In this document: piece after piece, positions 34,701 through 45,906 of the stretch
How positions within the stretch are numbered: the first letter of the stretch is position 1
How the letters are laid out: each line of letters begins with the position of its first letter
Origin: Agrocybe praecox
Taxonomy: Eukaryota; Basidiomycota; Agaricomycetes; Agaricales; Agrocybaceae
NCBI GenBank assembly: GCA_964017145.1
Contig: OZ024844.1
Coordinates: 1,302,001-1,366,000 of the forward strand
DNA length: 64,000 nt
Reading direction: 5' to 3'
Notes under the pieces: generated by a model
Databases searched by the model: none
Seen by the model: only the letters and a program-made list of their open reading frames with translations
Told to the model about the DNA's origin: nothing
Position numbers and translations under genes: made by a program

Positions 34701-36852
34701 GCATCAACATCAACATCATCACATTGAGGGAGAAGATACAGAGCCTGTGAGTGTGAGGTTTCTTGAAGCAGGGTCTTGCTTCCATGTTGAAACCAAAGAG
34801 CATGGAACCTTTTGATTGTTCCACTTCTTGTAGTATCTTCAAAGAAACTACGGATCTGGCAAAACCTGGTAGAAATTAATATGATTGAAGCCATTTGAAA
34901 GAGAAATTGAGAACATACCACCATCGGTTCCCGTATTTGTTGACTGTTTGGGATGCTTGAAATATTGGGGAGTTTACGTCTTCCTCATCCTCATCTGGTT
35001 CAACCATGACGATGTCCCCCACCTGAATATCAAGTAATAATTTTAAAATAGATCAAAAAAGTAAAATAAAAGGACTTACATGATATGTTTCTCCATCCAT
35101 TGTCACACTTTCATATGATTTAGCAATTTGGTGAGACCGCTTCCCCCAAACAACATGGGAAGGATTAGTATGGTGCTTTCTATAGCGAGGGAGCTGTCGA
35201 ATATCGTTCCCAGAATCATCATCCTGCTCGATTAATGAAGCTGCTACTTCTAACGAGCCTTCAAATAACTTCTCGCCAATACGGTTGACTACAGGCGTCA
35301 GGAAGGTCTTGCTCCTGTGCTTGAGGACCTCCTTTTCTTTGTTAGATGCTATTCTTGAGGAAAAGTGTTTTGAAACCTTGCGGGCAGGCTTTCGGCTAGA
35401 TTCACTAGCTTCCCCACTATAAGAATCAGACTCCTCCGAAGAGTCCTTGTCCATTACATCTTCATAATCAAAACCTCCGAGAATATCCCGGATAACAGGG
35501 ACTTGGGAAATTTTGATGTCATTCTGAGTGCAAACGTCACCCAAGTACGCAACGAGGTATGTTATCTGAAAAGGAAATTAGGCGTCAAATACCATAATAG
35601 GAATCATCAAGCATAGACTTACCACTTCATCATCGTCCATATCCTCCTCGCAAAGATCCCTTCCAATAATATCCATAGCCGGCCTGCTTGAATCATCCTT
35701 CTTATCGAGAACCGGAAGATTCTTTACGAACTGCTCTTTTGTGAGCCGCACATCATTGAGGCATGCGTTGATGAGCAGGTTGAGGACCCGCGTTTTCAGC
35801 CAAAAAGTCGAATAATGGACTTGATAGTGACTTGATATTGGCGAACCTAATATATACCACGCATACGGTGTGCGGATATACAGTTTCCTGCAAAGATGGT
35901 AAGGGGCTTGTCAGGGTTATGTAATTTCGAGAGGTCATGCATCACGCACCCATCCATGACTTCGTCACCATCTCTTTCTTCTATGTTGTGAATGGACAAT
36001 TCTCGGATAGGCGCAAGCCGGATCCTTACTGCTTCGTCGTCGTCGCTACGGTCATTCTTGCTGCTGTTGCTGCCTCGATCGTCTTCGTCTTCGTCCTCAT
36101 CTTCGGTGTCATACGGGTTTCTCCAGGGCTTTGCAAACCCAAGAGCTGCGTAATTTTGCGTTGACGCGTCGTCCGAATTAACGGATATGAGTTCGGCCAC
36201 GTTGACCATTTCGCCAGAGTCGATGTTGTATATACTAAAATCGTACAGGACGCGGAGCGGAAGTTCTGACTCATCGGGCGGGGATTCCCCTGGGAGTATG
36301 AGATCCGCGTTTTCGAGAATTTCTTCGTCATTGACTGTTACTAGAAGTGAGCAGAAACTCCTACGGCAAAGTCTGGTCAAATACGCACGTTGGTGGTCCC
36401 GGTCTACACCTTTGCCTTTCCAAACCTTCCTTCCATCGTCAACTTCGCTTTCTTCGACACCATAGGATACGACGCTCGTCGCATCGACAGGCTGTCAGCA
36501 TGTCAGTTAGTGTAAAGAGTAAGGCGCGCAGAGGTACCTACCTCCAGCTCAAATTCTGACGCAGATGGAGAAAATGGTGGCTTAGTGTCGGACTGGGTGA
36601 TCTAGGTATTTCCATGATTTTGAGAACTTTGATTAGATTGTGGCTGTGACTGACCTTTTGATTCGACACAACAGAACTTCCGCTCGTGACTGATACAAGT
36701 CTTCTTCTCTTTCTAGGAGAAGGAAGCGGCAGGGGGCTGGTAAAGGAGTTCCAAGTGGGCGAAGTTGGCCGACTTCGTCGTTTGTTGAGCGTTGGTCGGC
36801 GGGACGGGTCAACAACGATTTCAACGTAAGGTATCAGTCGGGGCGGTTTCAT
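31694..36852 (-). CDS. DNA (cytosine-5)-methyltransferase, DNMT1 type
   Basis: Maintenance-type CpG methyltransferase. From ATG 36852 the order is a basic N-terminus (PTLNKRRSRP, SPRKRRRLVS), then an RFTS-like domain (LPLRVLYDFSIYNIDSGE, IRLAPIRELSIHN, YIRTPYAWYILGSP). An acidic linker leads to two BAH regions (GDIVMVEPDEDEED with KYGNRWW; then VYGITFHVADFVFI) and the catalytic domain. Methyltransferase motifs: I (GMELFSGAGG), IV with the catalytic Cys (PPCQSFSRANASKHKDD), VI (FLLENVAGLL), VIII (GQYGAPQSRRRVIFWGA), X (LRQIGNAVAVPFALALG). The gene has many short introns. No CXXC finger seen. TGA at 31696-31694. Divergent from MCM7 with 748 bp between starts. DNMT1/Masc2-like assignment rests on RFTS plus two BAH domains. 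Confidence 0.92.
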
Positions 36853-37600
36853 TGGATATATAAAAATCGAGTATATACTAAAGGTCTGGTAGTGGAAGCC
36901 GTAACACCGTGTACCTGCGACGCGTCCGACTTTCCAACAGATTCCAACACGCCCTCACGTGCTTCTATTCACGCGTTTTGATTGCTTGAATTTACTGTTG
37001 AAGACTTCATCTCAAGTTATGAATATTTATAAGGGCGGTATAAACGAGAATATTCCGGGAAACTCAAGGATATGCCTTAAAAATTTTGCGTGGATTGAAG
37101 ATATTTTGAGCTTGTATAATTAAGCCCACTATGTACAGATGATCGTCGTTTATACACAAAATTTATGGGAAATTTTGGCGCCTTCATTCAAAACTCGCTA
37201 CTATCGCCATTACCCTACTGCCTACATCAGAGAAGATGATGCCTAATAACATTGGGAGATTCCGTTCTTTTTTATCTTCAATACACACTCAACTTGATCG
37301 TGCAGCAACAAGTAGCGTGCCATGTCCGTAGACGCGCCGACAGATGTGTTGTGGTACTGACGGGTTGCCGGGTCCTCGATGGCGCGCTCGATCCACAGGT
37401 CAACTGGGAGAGGGTAGCCTAATGATGCGCGAGTCCATGTGCGGACCCCCACTTCTCGGAGTCCACACGAGTTCCCCTTCTCTCAAAGTCACGAAGCACG
37501 AAATAGACGGGAAGTAGTTAGTGCAAGGCATCGGCACAGTCCAAAAGAGGACATGCATAAATTCAAACACCGCTGACACAACCCTTGCTTCCACACCAAC
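36853..37600. promoter_or_regulatory. Shared divergent promoter region, methyltransferase / MCM7
   Basis: 748 bp without a gene. It contains ACGCGT at 36920-36925 and 36971-36976, ACGCGC near 37330, and TTTTGGCGCC at 37173-37182. These resemble fungal MBF (MCB) and E2F-like G1/S sites, which would suit both genes. ACGCGT occurs about as often as chance across the whole window, so this is only suggestive. Confidence 0.35.
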
Positions 37601-40360
37601 ATGTCGCTACCCGTCGAAAACATCCCCATCGTCTATGAAGATGAGAAAGGTGTGCTGCTTGGTGCTTGGACATGTTTATTGATTCTGACATCTCTGCAGA
37701 GCGTATCAAGGACTTTCTTTCCAAATTCAAAAGCACCCAAGAGAAGGATGTTGAGCAGGATTTTGCTGACATGGGAATTGACGATGAAAATAATGGAGTT
37801 GCCACAGAAACTCAATCTACGAAGTACATGAAGCAGCTAGTACGCGTTTTTCTTCATTTGACGCGTCGAAACGCGACTAATATCCATGCAGCAACGCATC
37901 GCCAATCGTGATCAAGAGATGCTCGTAATTGATTTGGAGGACATCCTTGCAGTGCGTCTCAACCTTGGTGTCCACTATTCTATCGCTCACGCTTGCCTTA
38001 TAGCATGAACGTACCGTCAATGAGCTCGTTTCCCGTATTCGCAACAACACGCGCCGCTACGTGAGCCTCTTCAGTGAGGTCGTCGACAAACTCATGCCAC
38101 AACCCACCAAAGACATCAGTGACCAGGACGAAGTCATCGACGTTATTCTGCATCAGAGGCGTGAACGCAACGAGCAGATGGATGGTACGCAGGAGGGTTT
38201 TCCTGACCATCTCCTTCGTCGATAGTAAGTTTTCAGCACAATGGTGATGTCACTAATTCTAATTCCCGAATACAGCAACCTTTACTTCAAACCACTCAAT
38301 AGCGACCTCCCAATTGCCGTGAGAGAAGTCAAGGGTGCCTCCCTGGGTCGTTTAATTACCGTCCGTGGCATTGTGACGCGTGTTTCCGAAGTCAAACCGC
38401 TCCTTCAAGTCAATGCATATACCTGCGATACCTGCGGCTCCGAAACATTCCAGGATATTTCTAACAAGACCTTTATGCCAATAATGGACTGCCAAAATGA
38501 GAACGAGTGCAAGAAAAATGGCATAAAAGGATCTTTGCACATGCAAACCAGAGCGTGTCGATTCAGTCCATTCCAAGAAGTAAAAATTCAGGAAATGGTA
38601 TGTTCAACCTAAGCACGATCAGGTTAAGCCTACTAATAATTTTATAGCCAGATCAAGTTCCAGTGGGTCATATTCCGCGCTCGATGACAGTCCACGTTAA
38701 TGGCAGCCTCACGAGACTCATGAATCCTGGAGATATTGTTCACTTAGGAGGTATCTTCCTCCCTATACCATACACCGGCTTCCAAGCCATTCGCGCTGGA
38801 CTTTTAACGGACACATATCTTGAAGTCCATTACGTTTACCAATTGAAAAAACAGTACACCGAGATGGAAATTACCCCCGAGATAGTTCGCAAGCTAGAGG
38901 AACTCAAACGGGACCCGGACTTGTACGACAGGCTCGCCAAGAGTATCGCTCCTGAAATTTACGGCCATGATGATGTAAAGAAAGCCTTGCTATTGTTGCT
39001 AGTTGGTGGTGTGACAAAGGTTACAGGAGATGGACTGAAAATCCGTGGCGATATCAATGTCTGTCTTATGGGAGACCCGGGTGTAGCCAAATCCCAGCTC
39101 CTGAAATACATCTCCAAGGTGGCTCCAAGAGGCGTTTATACTACCGGTAAAGGTTCCTCTGGCGTCGGTTTAACTGCCGCTGTTATGCGAGACCCAGTCA
39201 CGGATGAAATGGTGTTGGGTGTGTTCACATGTTCCTTTTTATTTCGAACTATAGTGGCTAATTTCTTAACGTAACAGAGGGAGGAGCTCTCGTTCTCGCA
39301 GATAATGGTATCTGCTGTATTGATGAATTCGACAAAATGGAAGAATCAGACCGAACCGCTATCCATGAAGTTATGGAACAGCAAACAATCTCCATCAATA
39401 AAGCTGGTATTTCTACGACCTTGAACGCAAGGACGTCAATTCTCGCAGCTGCCAACCCTCTGTATGGTCGATACAATCCCAAAGTTTCTCCTGTGGAGAA
39501 TATCAACCTTCCAGCTGCTCTCTTGTCTAGGTTCGACTTGTTGTTCTTGATCTTGGACAAACCCAGTCGTGATGGAGATGAACGTCTCGCTGAGCACGTT
39601 ACGTATGTGCACATGCATAACGAACATCCACCATTAGACCTCGACTTTATCGAACCACAAATCATGCGGTTTGTTCATTTTAATCCCATCACGACTTATA
39701 TATTTCTCACTCTTGCAATTTAGTCATTATATTGCTTCAGCTCGTCAAAAGAGACCAACTGTTCCTAGAGAAGTATCCAGTTATGTTGTCGACTCGTACG
39801 TCCGCCTCCGCAAGACTTCAAAGGACGACGAAGAACACAATAAATCCCACACATACACTTCTGCGCGAACACTCCTTGGTATACTGCGTCTTGCCCAAGC
39901 CCTGGCACGCCTAAGGTTGTCGGATGTTGTTGAACATGCCGATGTCGACGAAGCCCTGCGACTGATGGACTGTAGCAAAGAAAGCTTGCTAGACGAAGAT
40001 GACCGTGAGCCTGAGATCGACAAGTCTGTGGTCAGCCGAGTCTTCCGTTTGATGAAAGATATGATTGGTGGCGACACAAGCAAACGCCCAAGGCGAATGG
40101 GCAGAGGTCCTGGCCGCGAAAGAGATATGGATGAAGATTCTGAAGAAGACGACCGTAAAGTCCTTTCGCTGGTGGATGTCCGTGCACGAGCTTTGAATGC
40201 CGGGTACACCGAGGCTCAGCTCATGGAAACGATTGTAGCAGTAAGTGTCCTTTTTCCATCGTCATGCAACGATCATCGAGGCTGAACTTTCCGTGTTTAG
40301 TATGAGAACCTCGACCTCTTGGTTCGCATCGCAGGTGGATCGAAAATCCAATTCATCTAA
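37601..40360 (+). CDS. MCM7: DNA replication licensing helicase subunit Mcm7
   Basis: Subunit of the MCM2-7 replicative helicase. From ATG 37601 ([16 protein letters not shown]) about nine exons give a full-length protein. Seen in order: the N-terminal domain with a zinc-binding CDTCG and later C-x4-C pairs ([26 protein letters not shown]), the OB-fold ([21 protein letters not shown]), then the AAA+ core with Walker [34 protein letters not shown], Walker [19 protein letters not shown] and arginine finger [15 protein letters not shown]. The C-terminal winged-helix region ends [10 protein letters not shown]. No defect seen. Convergent with KEX2, 265 bp apart. Confidence 0.97.
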
Positions 40361-40625
40361 TCTCTTTCTCTTTCTCTCGATGTATTGTATTTATTTATTC
40401 CACAGATAAAATGGAAGCGCGCAGTCGTGACTTCTTGGGTTGTATTTTAGATAACATTGTTGCTTTATATTTCTCTTGCTTTCTTAGTTTTTTTGTCTGT
40501 GTTTAATGCCACTGATTTACTTGTACACACACACGGTACCCTCGAGAGAAAACCGATTAAGTCTAATATATATAAAGTATGATACAACTAGATATGTCAG
40601 TCAGTCAGACGCGAACTCAGTCTCC

Positions 40626-43605
40626 TCAGTCCTTCGATGCATGCTCCCAACTATCCCGACTATCACTTCGACTTGCCGGTCTGCTATCATCGGGAGTTGG
40701 AGTTGTTAACGACCTTCCTTTCAGAGGATTTTGCTGCTGACGACTGCTTTCAGGCACATCTCTATATCTAGGTGTATCATTTCCAGCCGTCGCTGGTTCA
40801 TCATCGTCTAAAAACCCAGAGTGGAATCCAAGCCCGCCAGTCGCACGTGGTTGAGGTTGCCTCAATGCAGTAGTCTCGTCGTCATCATCATCCGACACCT
40901 CTCCAAAGGCGTCGTACAGTTCTCTGGTCGTGCGAGGACCTCCAGTCACCGACGTACCAAGAGCTGACATGCCAACGTTGGCGTCGTTGTCCAGCGCAGT
41001 ATAATTGGCCGCCCTGATAGCCGCACGACGCCTCCAGAAGAACACACCGACACCGACACCAAAGAGCGATACAGCGCCCAACGCGACGAAGAACCATTTC
41101 TGGCCTGTAACGAGCGACGACATGTCCGAGAACCAGCCGAGGTCGGCGGTACCTGTCGCGGCAGGCGTTGGTGTCGACGTTGCGGACGCGGAGACTATCG
41201 CTTCTCCTTCTTTTCCAGCAGTGGGGAATGCAGGCTTGGAATTTTCACCTGTGACTTCCCCGTGATCGCCTGGTAGGTGCGCGGTGGGTTTGGTATGCTT
41301 GACTGTTGATGATGTCGGACTTGCAGGGGGGACGATTGGGCGGTGCGGGGCCTCTACGGGGGGAAGCAGGTCAGTGACCAGCGGTACTTCGTATTTGATT
41401 GTCTTCGTAGGGTCAATTGCTGATCCCCATAGAATCATGTTCCATCCCAAGAGTGTACCGTTACTGCCTTCCTTGTTCTGATCTTTGACTCTGAGTGTCC
41501 AATCTCCAACAGGATTTTCACCCCTGAAAAGATAGTTACGTGAGATATAAGTTATTTATGTTGACTCGTTTGAACTTACCAATGCTTAACGGACATAAAA
41601 GTCCATCCAGGATAACCGGAAGAGTCCCTATCCCCTGCACGAGCACCACCAAGGACACTCTTGATACCGTTCGGACTGATAATCTCGACCTCGACTTCTC
41701 CTCTCGACTTATGGTCGATCCACACTCTCACGTTAATGTGTTCGAGAGCCTCGACATTGCTTTCTGCGAGCAACTCTTTCGTAATTGACATCTTGCTCTC
41801 GATGCCACCGGCAGGGATAAACTCCCCTCCCACATATTTCTTGTCCACTCCAAATGTCCCGTTGTTGAGCTGAATGGTCTTCGTCTCCAACCAGGCTTGA
41901 GGTTTGACAAGGTTCCACTTCTCAGCGGCCTTTACGAAGGCATATCCGTCCAGAACACCAAAGCCGTATTTGTAGCTGTACTTCCGACCTTTGGCAGTCG
42001 CCTCCCAATCAGGATCATCAACATTGATCGTTCGCGCTGTCTCGACGCAGAGATGTTGGATGTCGCGCCATGTCAAGTCAGGTCTATAAAATGAGGTTAG
42101 TTGGTCGACATGTACGTATATGAATGACTATTATGGCAGACACGTATGGATGCCACGTACCGAACTTCCAATGCTAGAGCGAAGACACCAACCGCGTTGG
42201 GAGCCGCGGCGGAGGTCCCTCCGTGTGTCGTCGCGCATTTAGTTTCACCTTTATCGCCTTTATCACTGGTCACCTTGAAATAGATCATCATCAGCTCGGC
42301 TGTTACGTTGACACAACAGAACAAACCAATATTAGATCTGAACACTCACAATGTGACGTCCACTGCCTGAGCTGTAAGCCACGATCATATTAGCGGCGCA
42401 TGGCTCGGAATAGTAAGGATGTAAGCCCTGGTAGTCCACAGCCGACACAGTGACAGAATATATGCTGTTCGTGTATCCGTCAAAGTTGCACTGATCACCA
42501 TGCGCAGCGCCATTCCCACTGGCGAAAACAAAAATAGATCCTTTCCCCGCACGTCCGTTATTGATGCCATTGACGACCGCCTTTTGAATGAGGTAATTAG
42601 GGCCTTCCATTGACTGTCCGTTGTCCGGTGGGCCCCAGCTACAGCTGTAGATTGAGACATTTTGGAAACCATAGTTGAGTGCGGCTGCTTCGTCGACGTC
42701 GGTGATTGGGCCTGACAAGATGCGCACGCCTGCGACCTTGGATTCATGGGCAATACCGATACCGCAGAAGGCGTTCTTCTCTGCGGCTATTTGGCCCGCG
42801 CAACGTGTACCATGGTGATCGTCAAAGTTCTTCGGGGTGGGCAATTTCTGGTGGTCGTTGAAATCGTAAGAATCATCCTCGTCCTACAATGATTAAAAGG
42901 ATAAATCGTCAAGAATATAGGTAATGATAAAGTGTTGAGGACACGTACAAAATTACCCTTGAGATCATCGCTCGTATAATCCAACCCATCGTCAACAAGC
43001 GACGAAATGATCCCCTTTCCCTTAATTCCCATGTCCCAGATGCCCGTTACATTCATCATATGTTCCGGGAACTCATCGTTCACGAGATGCCATTGCTGCG
43101 GAAACATGGGATCCTCGATTCCAAAGCGTGCCGCTACACCCGACGAAGAACCGGTCGTTGGTGGCCTCACAGGTGGCGGGGCACGTTTCACCCGTTGTCG
43201 CAATGTCTGGAGGGATAGATAGTCAACGGATTCCACCACCCGTCGAGCGAGGTGCGTCTCCTCGTCGTCATCTGAGCGAGAGGTTAACTGAGAAGTGGCG
43301 GAATCCAGTGCCCGTGATTTCAAAGCTTCGAAAGTGGAAATAACAGGGTCCTCCGCGAGACCTCTCGAGGAGATATCAGCAACGGGAGGTTTCCGTTGGC
43401 GTACTATCCAATGATCTTGAATTTCTCCTGCTTGCTCGACCAATTCGACGTCCAGAGTGCGAACCACATCGTCCAGCGATGCCCCTGAAGAAATGGTAGG
43501 ATTGTGACGCAATACATAATAGTTATGGGTATCGTAGGAGCGTCTTGAAGGGACAGCGAGAGCAGCGCAGAGAAGGGAGCATAAAAAAGCCCATTTGACA
43601 ATCAT
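40626..43605 (-). CDS. KEX2: Kexin-type proprotein convertase
   Basis: Calcium-dependent Golgi serine protease that cleaves secretory proproteins after Lys-Arg/Arg-Arg. ATG 43605 opens a signal peptide (MIVKWAFLCSLLCAALA). The propeptide ends at a likely autoprocessing site LRQRVKR. The subtilisin domain has the Asp (SSLVDDGLDYTSDDL), His (DDHHGTRCAGQIAAE), oxyanion Asn (FVFASGNGAAHGDQC) and Ser (CATTHGGTSAAAPNAVG). The P domain follows (INVRVWIDHKSRGEVEVE, NPVGDWTLRVKD, LGWNMILWGSA). Then a Ser/Thr/Pro stalk, a membrane span (FFVALGAVSLFGVGVGVFF) with RRR, and an acidic cytosolic tail. All four key residues are present. Confidence 0.96.
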
Positions 43606-44027
43606 GCTTGCCAATGAGTATGATGAAGGAAGAGGAGGAAAAAGTTCACCCTGGCAAGTTTAGAGTGAGAATAGCTGCCTAAAAGAGACTGGGCCGACAC
43701 GAGGGCTTCAATTGGTCAGATCACTTTTTCTCACGATGCGCATCCTGATGCTGTTTCTAGCGGTACTCTCAGTCTACAATTATGGCTCTTCGATGTCTAG
43801 CTCAGTAGCCTGACTCACTCATAAAGCAGTCTGACTCTGGATTTTTACTATATATAAGCTGGGTTCCTTGGGCGCTTAATTCCAGGACTAAACAATATTA
43901 CTCGGAACCTTTCTACACATTCCACCGCCATGGACCTCTGATCCTAGCGACAAGGTGACTGGCAACTCAGTTCAGTGTCAAGGAAAGACTGGTTAAGCTG
44001 CTATTTGTGCCTTGAAATCCGGATTAG
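43606..44027. other. Intergenic, no intact gene
   Basis: KEX2 promoter and the 5' flank of the HSP20 pseudogene. A start-like ATG after CCACCGCC near 43930 runs into a stop after three codons, so it may be the dead N-terminus of that gene. Confidence 0.45.
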
Positions 44028-44345
44028 CATGCAGTGTCCTTTTTCAAATACCACCCATTTGATTTGCACGAAGGCTCAGAGAAGAACGTCTCCGCTATAT
44101 TTGAACCGCCCGGACTCAAGAAAGAAGATATCAATATTGATGTCTCCAACAACCGCCTGACGACCTCCGGCGAGAGCAAGGCAGACATACACAAAGAGCC
44201 GGGTTCTGTGGTCAAAGAAAGACGATATGGAAAGTTTTCTAGAACCCTCAACCCTTAACCTCCCTCAAGGCAGACATACACATGCAAAGAGCCGGGTTTT
44301 GTGGTCAAAGAAAGGCGATATGGAAATTTTTCTAGCTTCTTCCAG
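44028..44345 (+). pseudogene. HSP20 small heat-shock protein remnant
   Basis: One frame reads SFFKYHPFDLHEGSEKN, IFEPPGLKKEDINIDVS, NNRLTTSGESKADIH, then VVKERRYGKFSRT. This is the beginning of an alpha-crystallin domain (family pattern: D-x-x-E, P-G-x-K-K-E-D, L-T-x-S-G-E, E-R-x-x-G-x-F-x-R). The frame then breaks at a 7-nt insertion near 44250 and hits TAA. A second, mutated copy of the K-A-D-I-H..G-x-F segment follows 89 bp downstream (44180-44243 versus 44269-44335). The N-terminal region and the rest of the domain are missing. Confidence 0.8.
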
Positions 44346-44642
44346 GCGTCAAGGTCTGTTAGCGTATATCTTTGCGCTGATTTCTTCTCATCTATGCTAT
44401 TTAGGACGACCAAATGGGTGTGGCGGCTCTGCGGGAGCAACAGACGAAGAAGGTTCAGATTTTGTGTGTGAAATAAATAGTGGGTCGCTCGAGTTAATAC
44501 GCTATGATCACCGGTCTGATTGGATTTGACCATGGACTATATAAGGATGTCACCCTCAGTCATTGACCACCCCTGTAGCCCTCACTCATTATTTAGTTAA
44601 TGACTCGTTTTTCAGCCTCGTGTCTCTGAGTCACCTCCAGTA

Positions 44643-45338
44643 ATGGCCACCTCTGCTCCCAATCTGCACGGATGGTACGGTCAACCACATCCATGCACAC
44701 ATTACTACCCTCAGTACTATGTACCCCCAAATCCGTTGATGTACCAACCAAGTCTACCAACAAACATTTTCCTTAAACCCAACCGCGCTCTCCGAATCAA
44801 TAGATCGAATTTAAACGACCCCGACCTCGTCTGGAACATAATTCATTATCCAGACAACGCGCGTCTCCATGATCGCCGCGTCTTCAAGCACTACCTAAAG
44901 CCCGATCTCGATGCCCCCGCTGTCTACCCACCCGTGCCAAAAATCTGGATTGTCTCTGATCATCCTGTGCTCTCCTACTGGATGCAAAATTGCTGGGGAC
45001 ACATCTCTGTCAAGGCCGAAGAAGGGAAAACAGTGACCGTCATGGATGTCCTGTACGCGATCTACGCATATATGCGCACGAAATTGACCAAGCAGGACAT
45101 GGAGCGAGCTAAGCAGACTCCGGGGAACGAAAAAAAGATACGCGTTTCGGGCTACGCTCGTATCAAGGAATCTTACGAGATCGACGCTCTTGGCAAAGAA
45201 ATCGGGTGTGTGCGCGCAGATGTAGTCGGGTACCATAGAAGGTTTGGCGGTATGCATATTGCTTATCATCCTGGGGACCCTCGCCAGTGGAGATTGGTCC
45301 TCTCTTTGCTCCCAGGACCTACCCCAGTCGTTCCCTAG
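44643..45338 (+). CDS. DUF6699-type protein
   Basis: Single-exon frame of 231 residues. The first 60 residues are Pro/Tyr-rich (YYPQYYVPPNPLMYQPS). The rest has the layout I associate with DUF6699 proteins, which are abundant in Agaricomycetes and of unknown function: LVWNIIHYPDNARLHD, KIWIVSDHPVLSYWMQ, KTVTVMDVLYAIYAYMRT, and a closing GGMHIAYHPGDPRQWRLVL. Intronless unlike its neighbours. No signal peptide or membrane segment. Family name from pattern memory only. Confidence 0.65.
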   Translation: MATSAPNLHGWYGQPHPCTHYYPQYYVPPNPLMYQPSLPTNIFLKPNRALRINRSNLNDPDLVWNIIHYPDNARLHDRRVFKHYLKPDLDAPAVYPPVPKIWIVSDHPVLSYWMQNCWGHISVKAEEGKTVTVMDVLYAIYAYMRTKLTKQDMERAKQTPGNEKKIRVSGYARIKESYEIDALGKEIGCVRADVVGYHRRFGGMHIAYHPGDPRQWRLVLSLLPGPTPVVP

Positions 45339-45906
45339 ATCAAGTCCATCTTTTAGGATGAGATACCCGCTCCTCAAATACACACTACCACCGTTCACCG
45401 CTCTTCGCCCTATTGCTGCACCACTTGTTGTCAGATTGTCTTCCTGTTTTCGGTGATACCCTTTCTCTTCCTCCTGTCGTGACCTGAATCGGACTTCTTA
45501 CTTGCGCCGGATAATCACCGCTGGAATCTTAGGCAGGATGCATATACCATCCATCATCCGGTTCCTTACAATCACGGTCCACCCGATGCACGAGTTCCAA
45601 TTTTATATCATTCTCCTTTTCTCTCGTAGACACCGGCTATATTCGTTGGTTTGTATGAGCCCGTCTCCAGCCCTGTTTCGTGTACCTGTTCCTTCATTTT
45701 TCCCTTCATGTTTGGGCGATACCCGTACTTTCAGTGTGTAACACAATATTTTATATCTCGATTGACAATTTCAATGTGAGCAAAAGAGGAGAGGGTTATT
45801 CCATAAAGAGAGATCTAAGATTAGCCAATCATATGGATATAATCAATTGACTCTGCACTGCTTTAAAAGTCTACCTACCTAACCCAAACCCTTATCAATC
45901 CACCCC
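45339..45906. other. Intergenic, no gene seen
   Basis: 568 bp between the DUF6699 gene and NMT1. Short frames only. The last 60 bp before NMT1 hold a C-rich CTACCTACCTAACCC stretch, likely 5' UTR. Confidence 0.5.

Noticed and set aside
36920..36976. Two ACGCGT boxes as proof of G1/S control of MCM7 and the methyltransferase
   Set aside because: ACGCGT turns up roughly 17 times across the window by my reading, close to random expectation, including inside coding sequence.
37243..37594. Small minus-strand ORFs upstream of MCM7
   Set aside because: No protein-like composition or family match; they overlap the promoter and 5' UTR.
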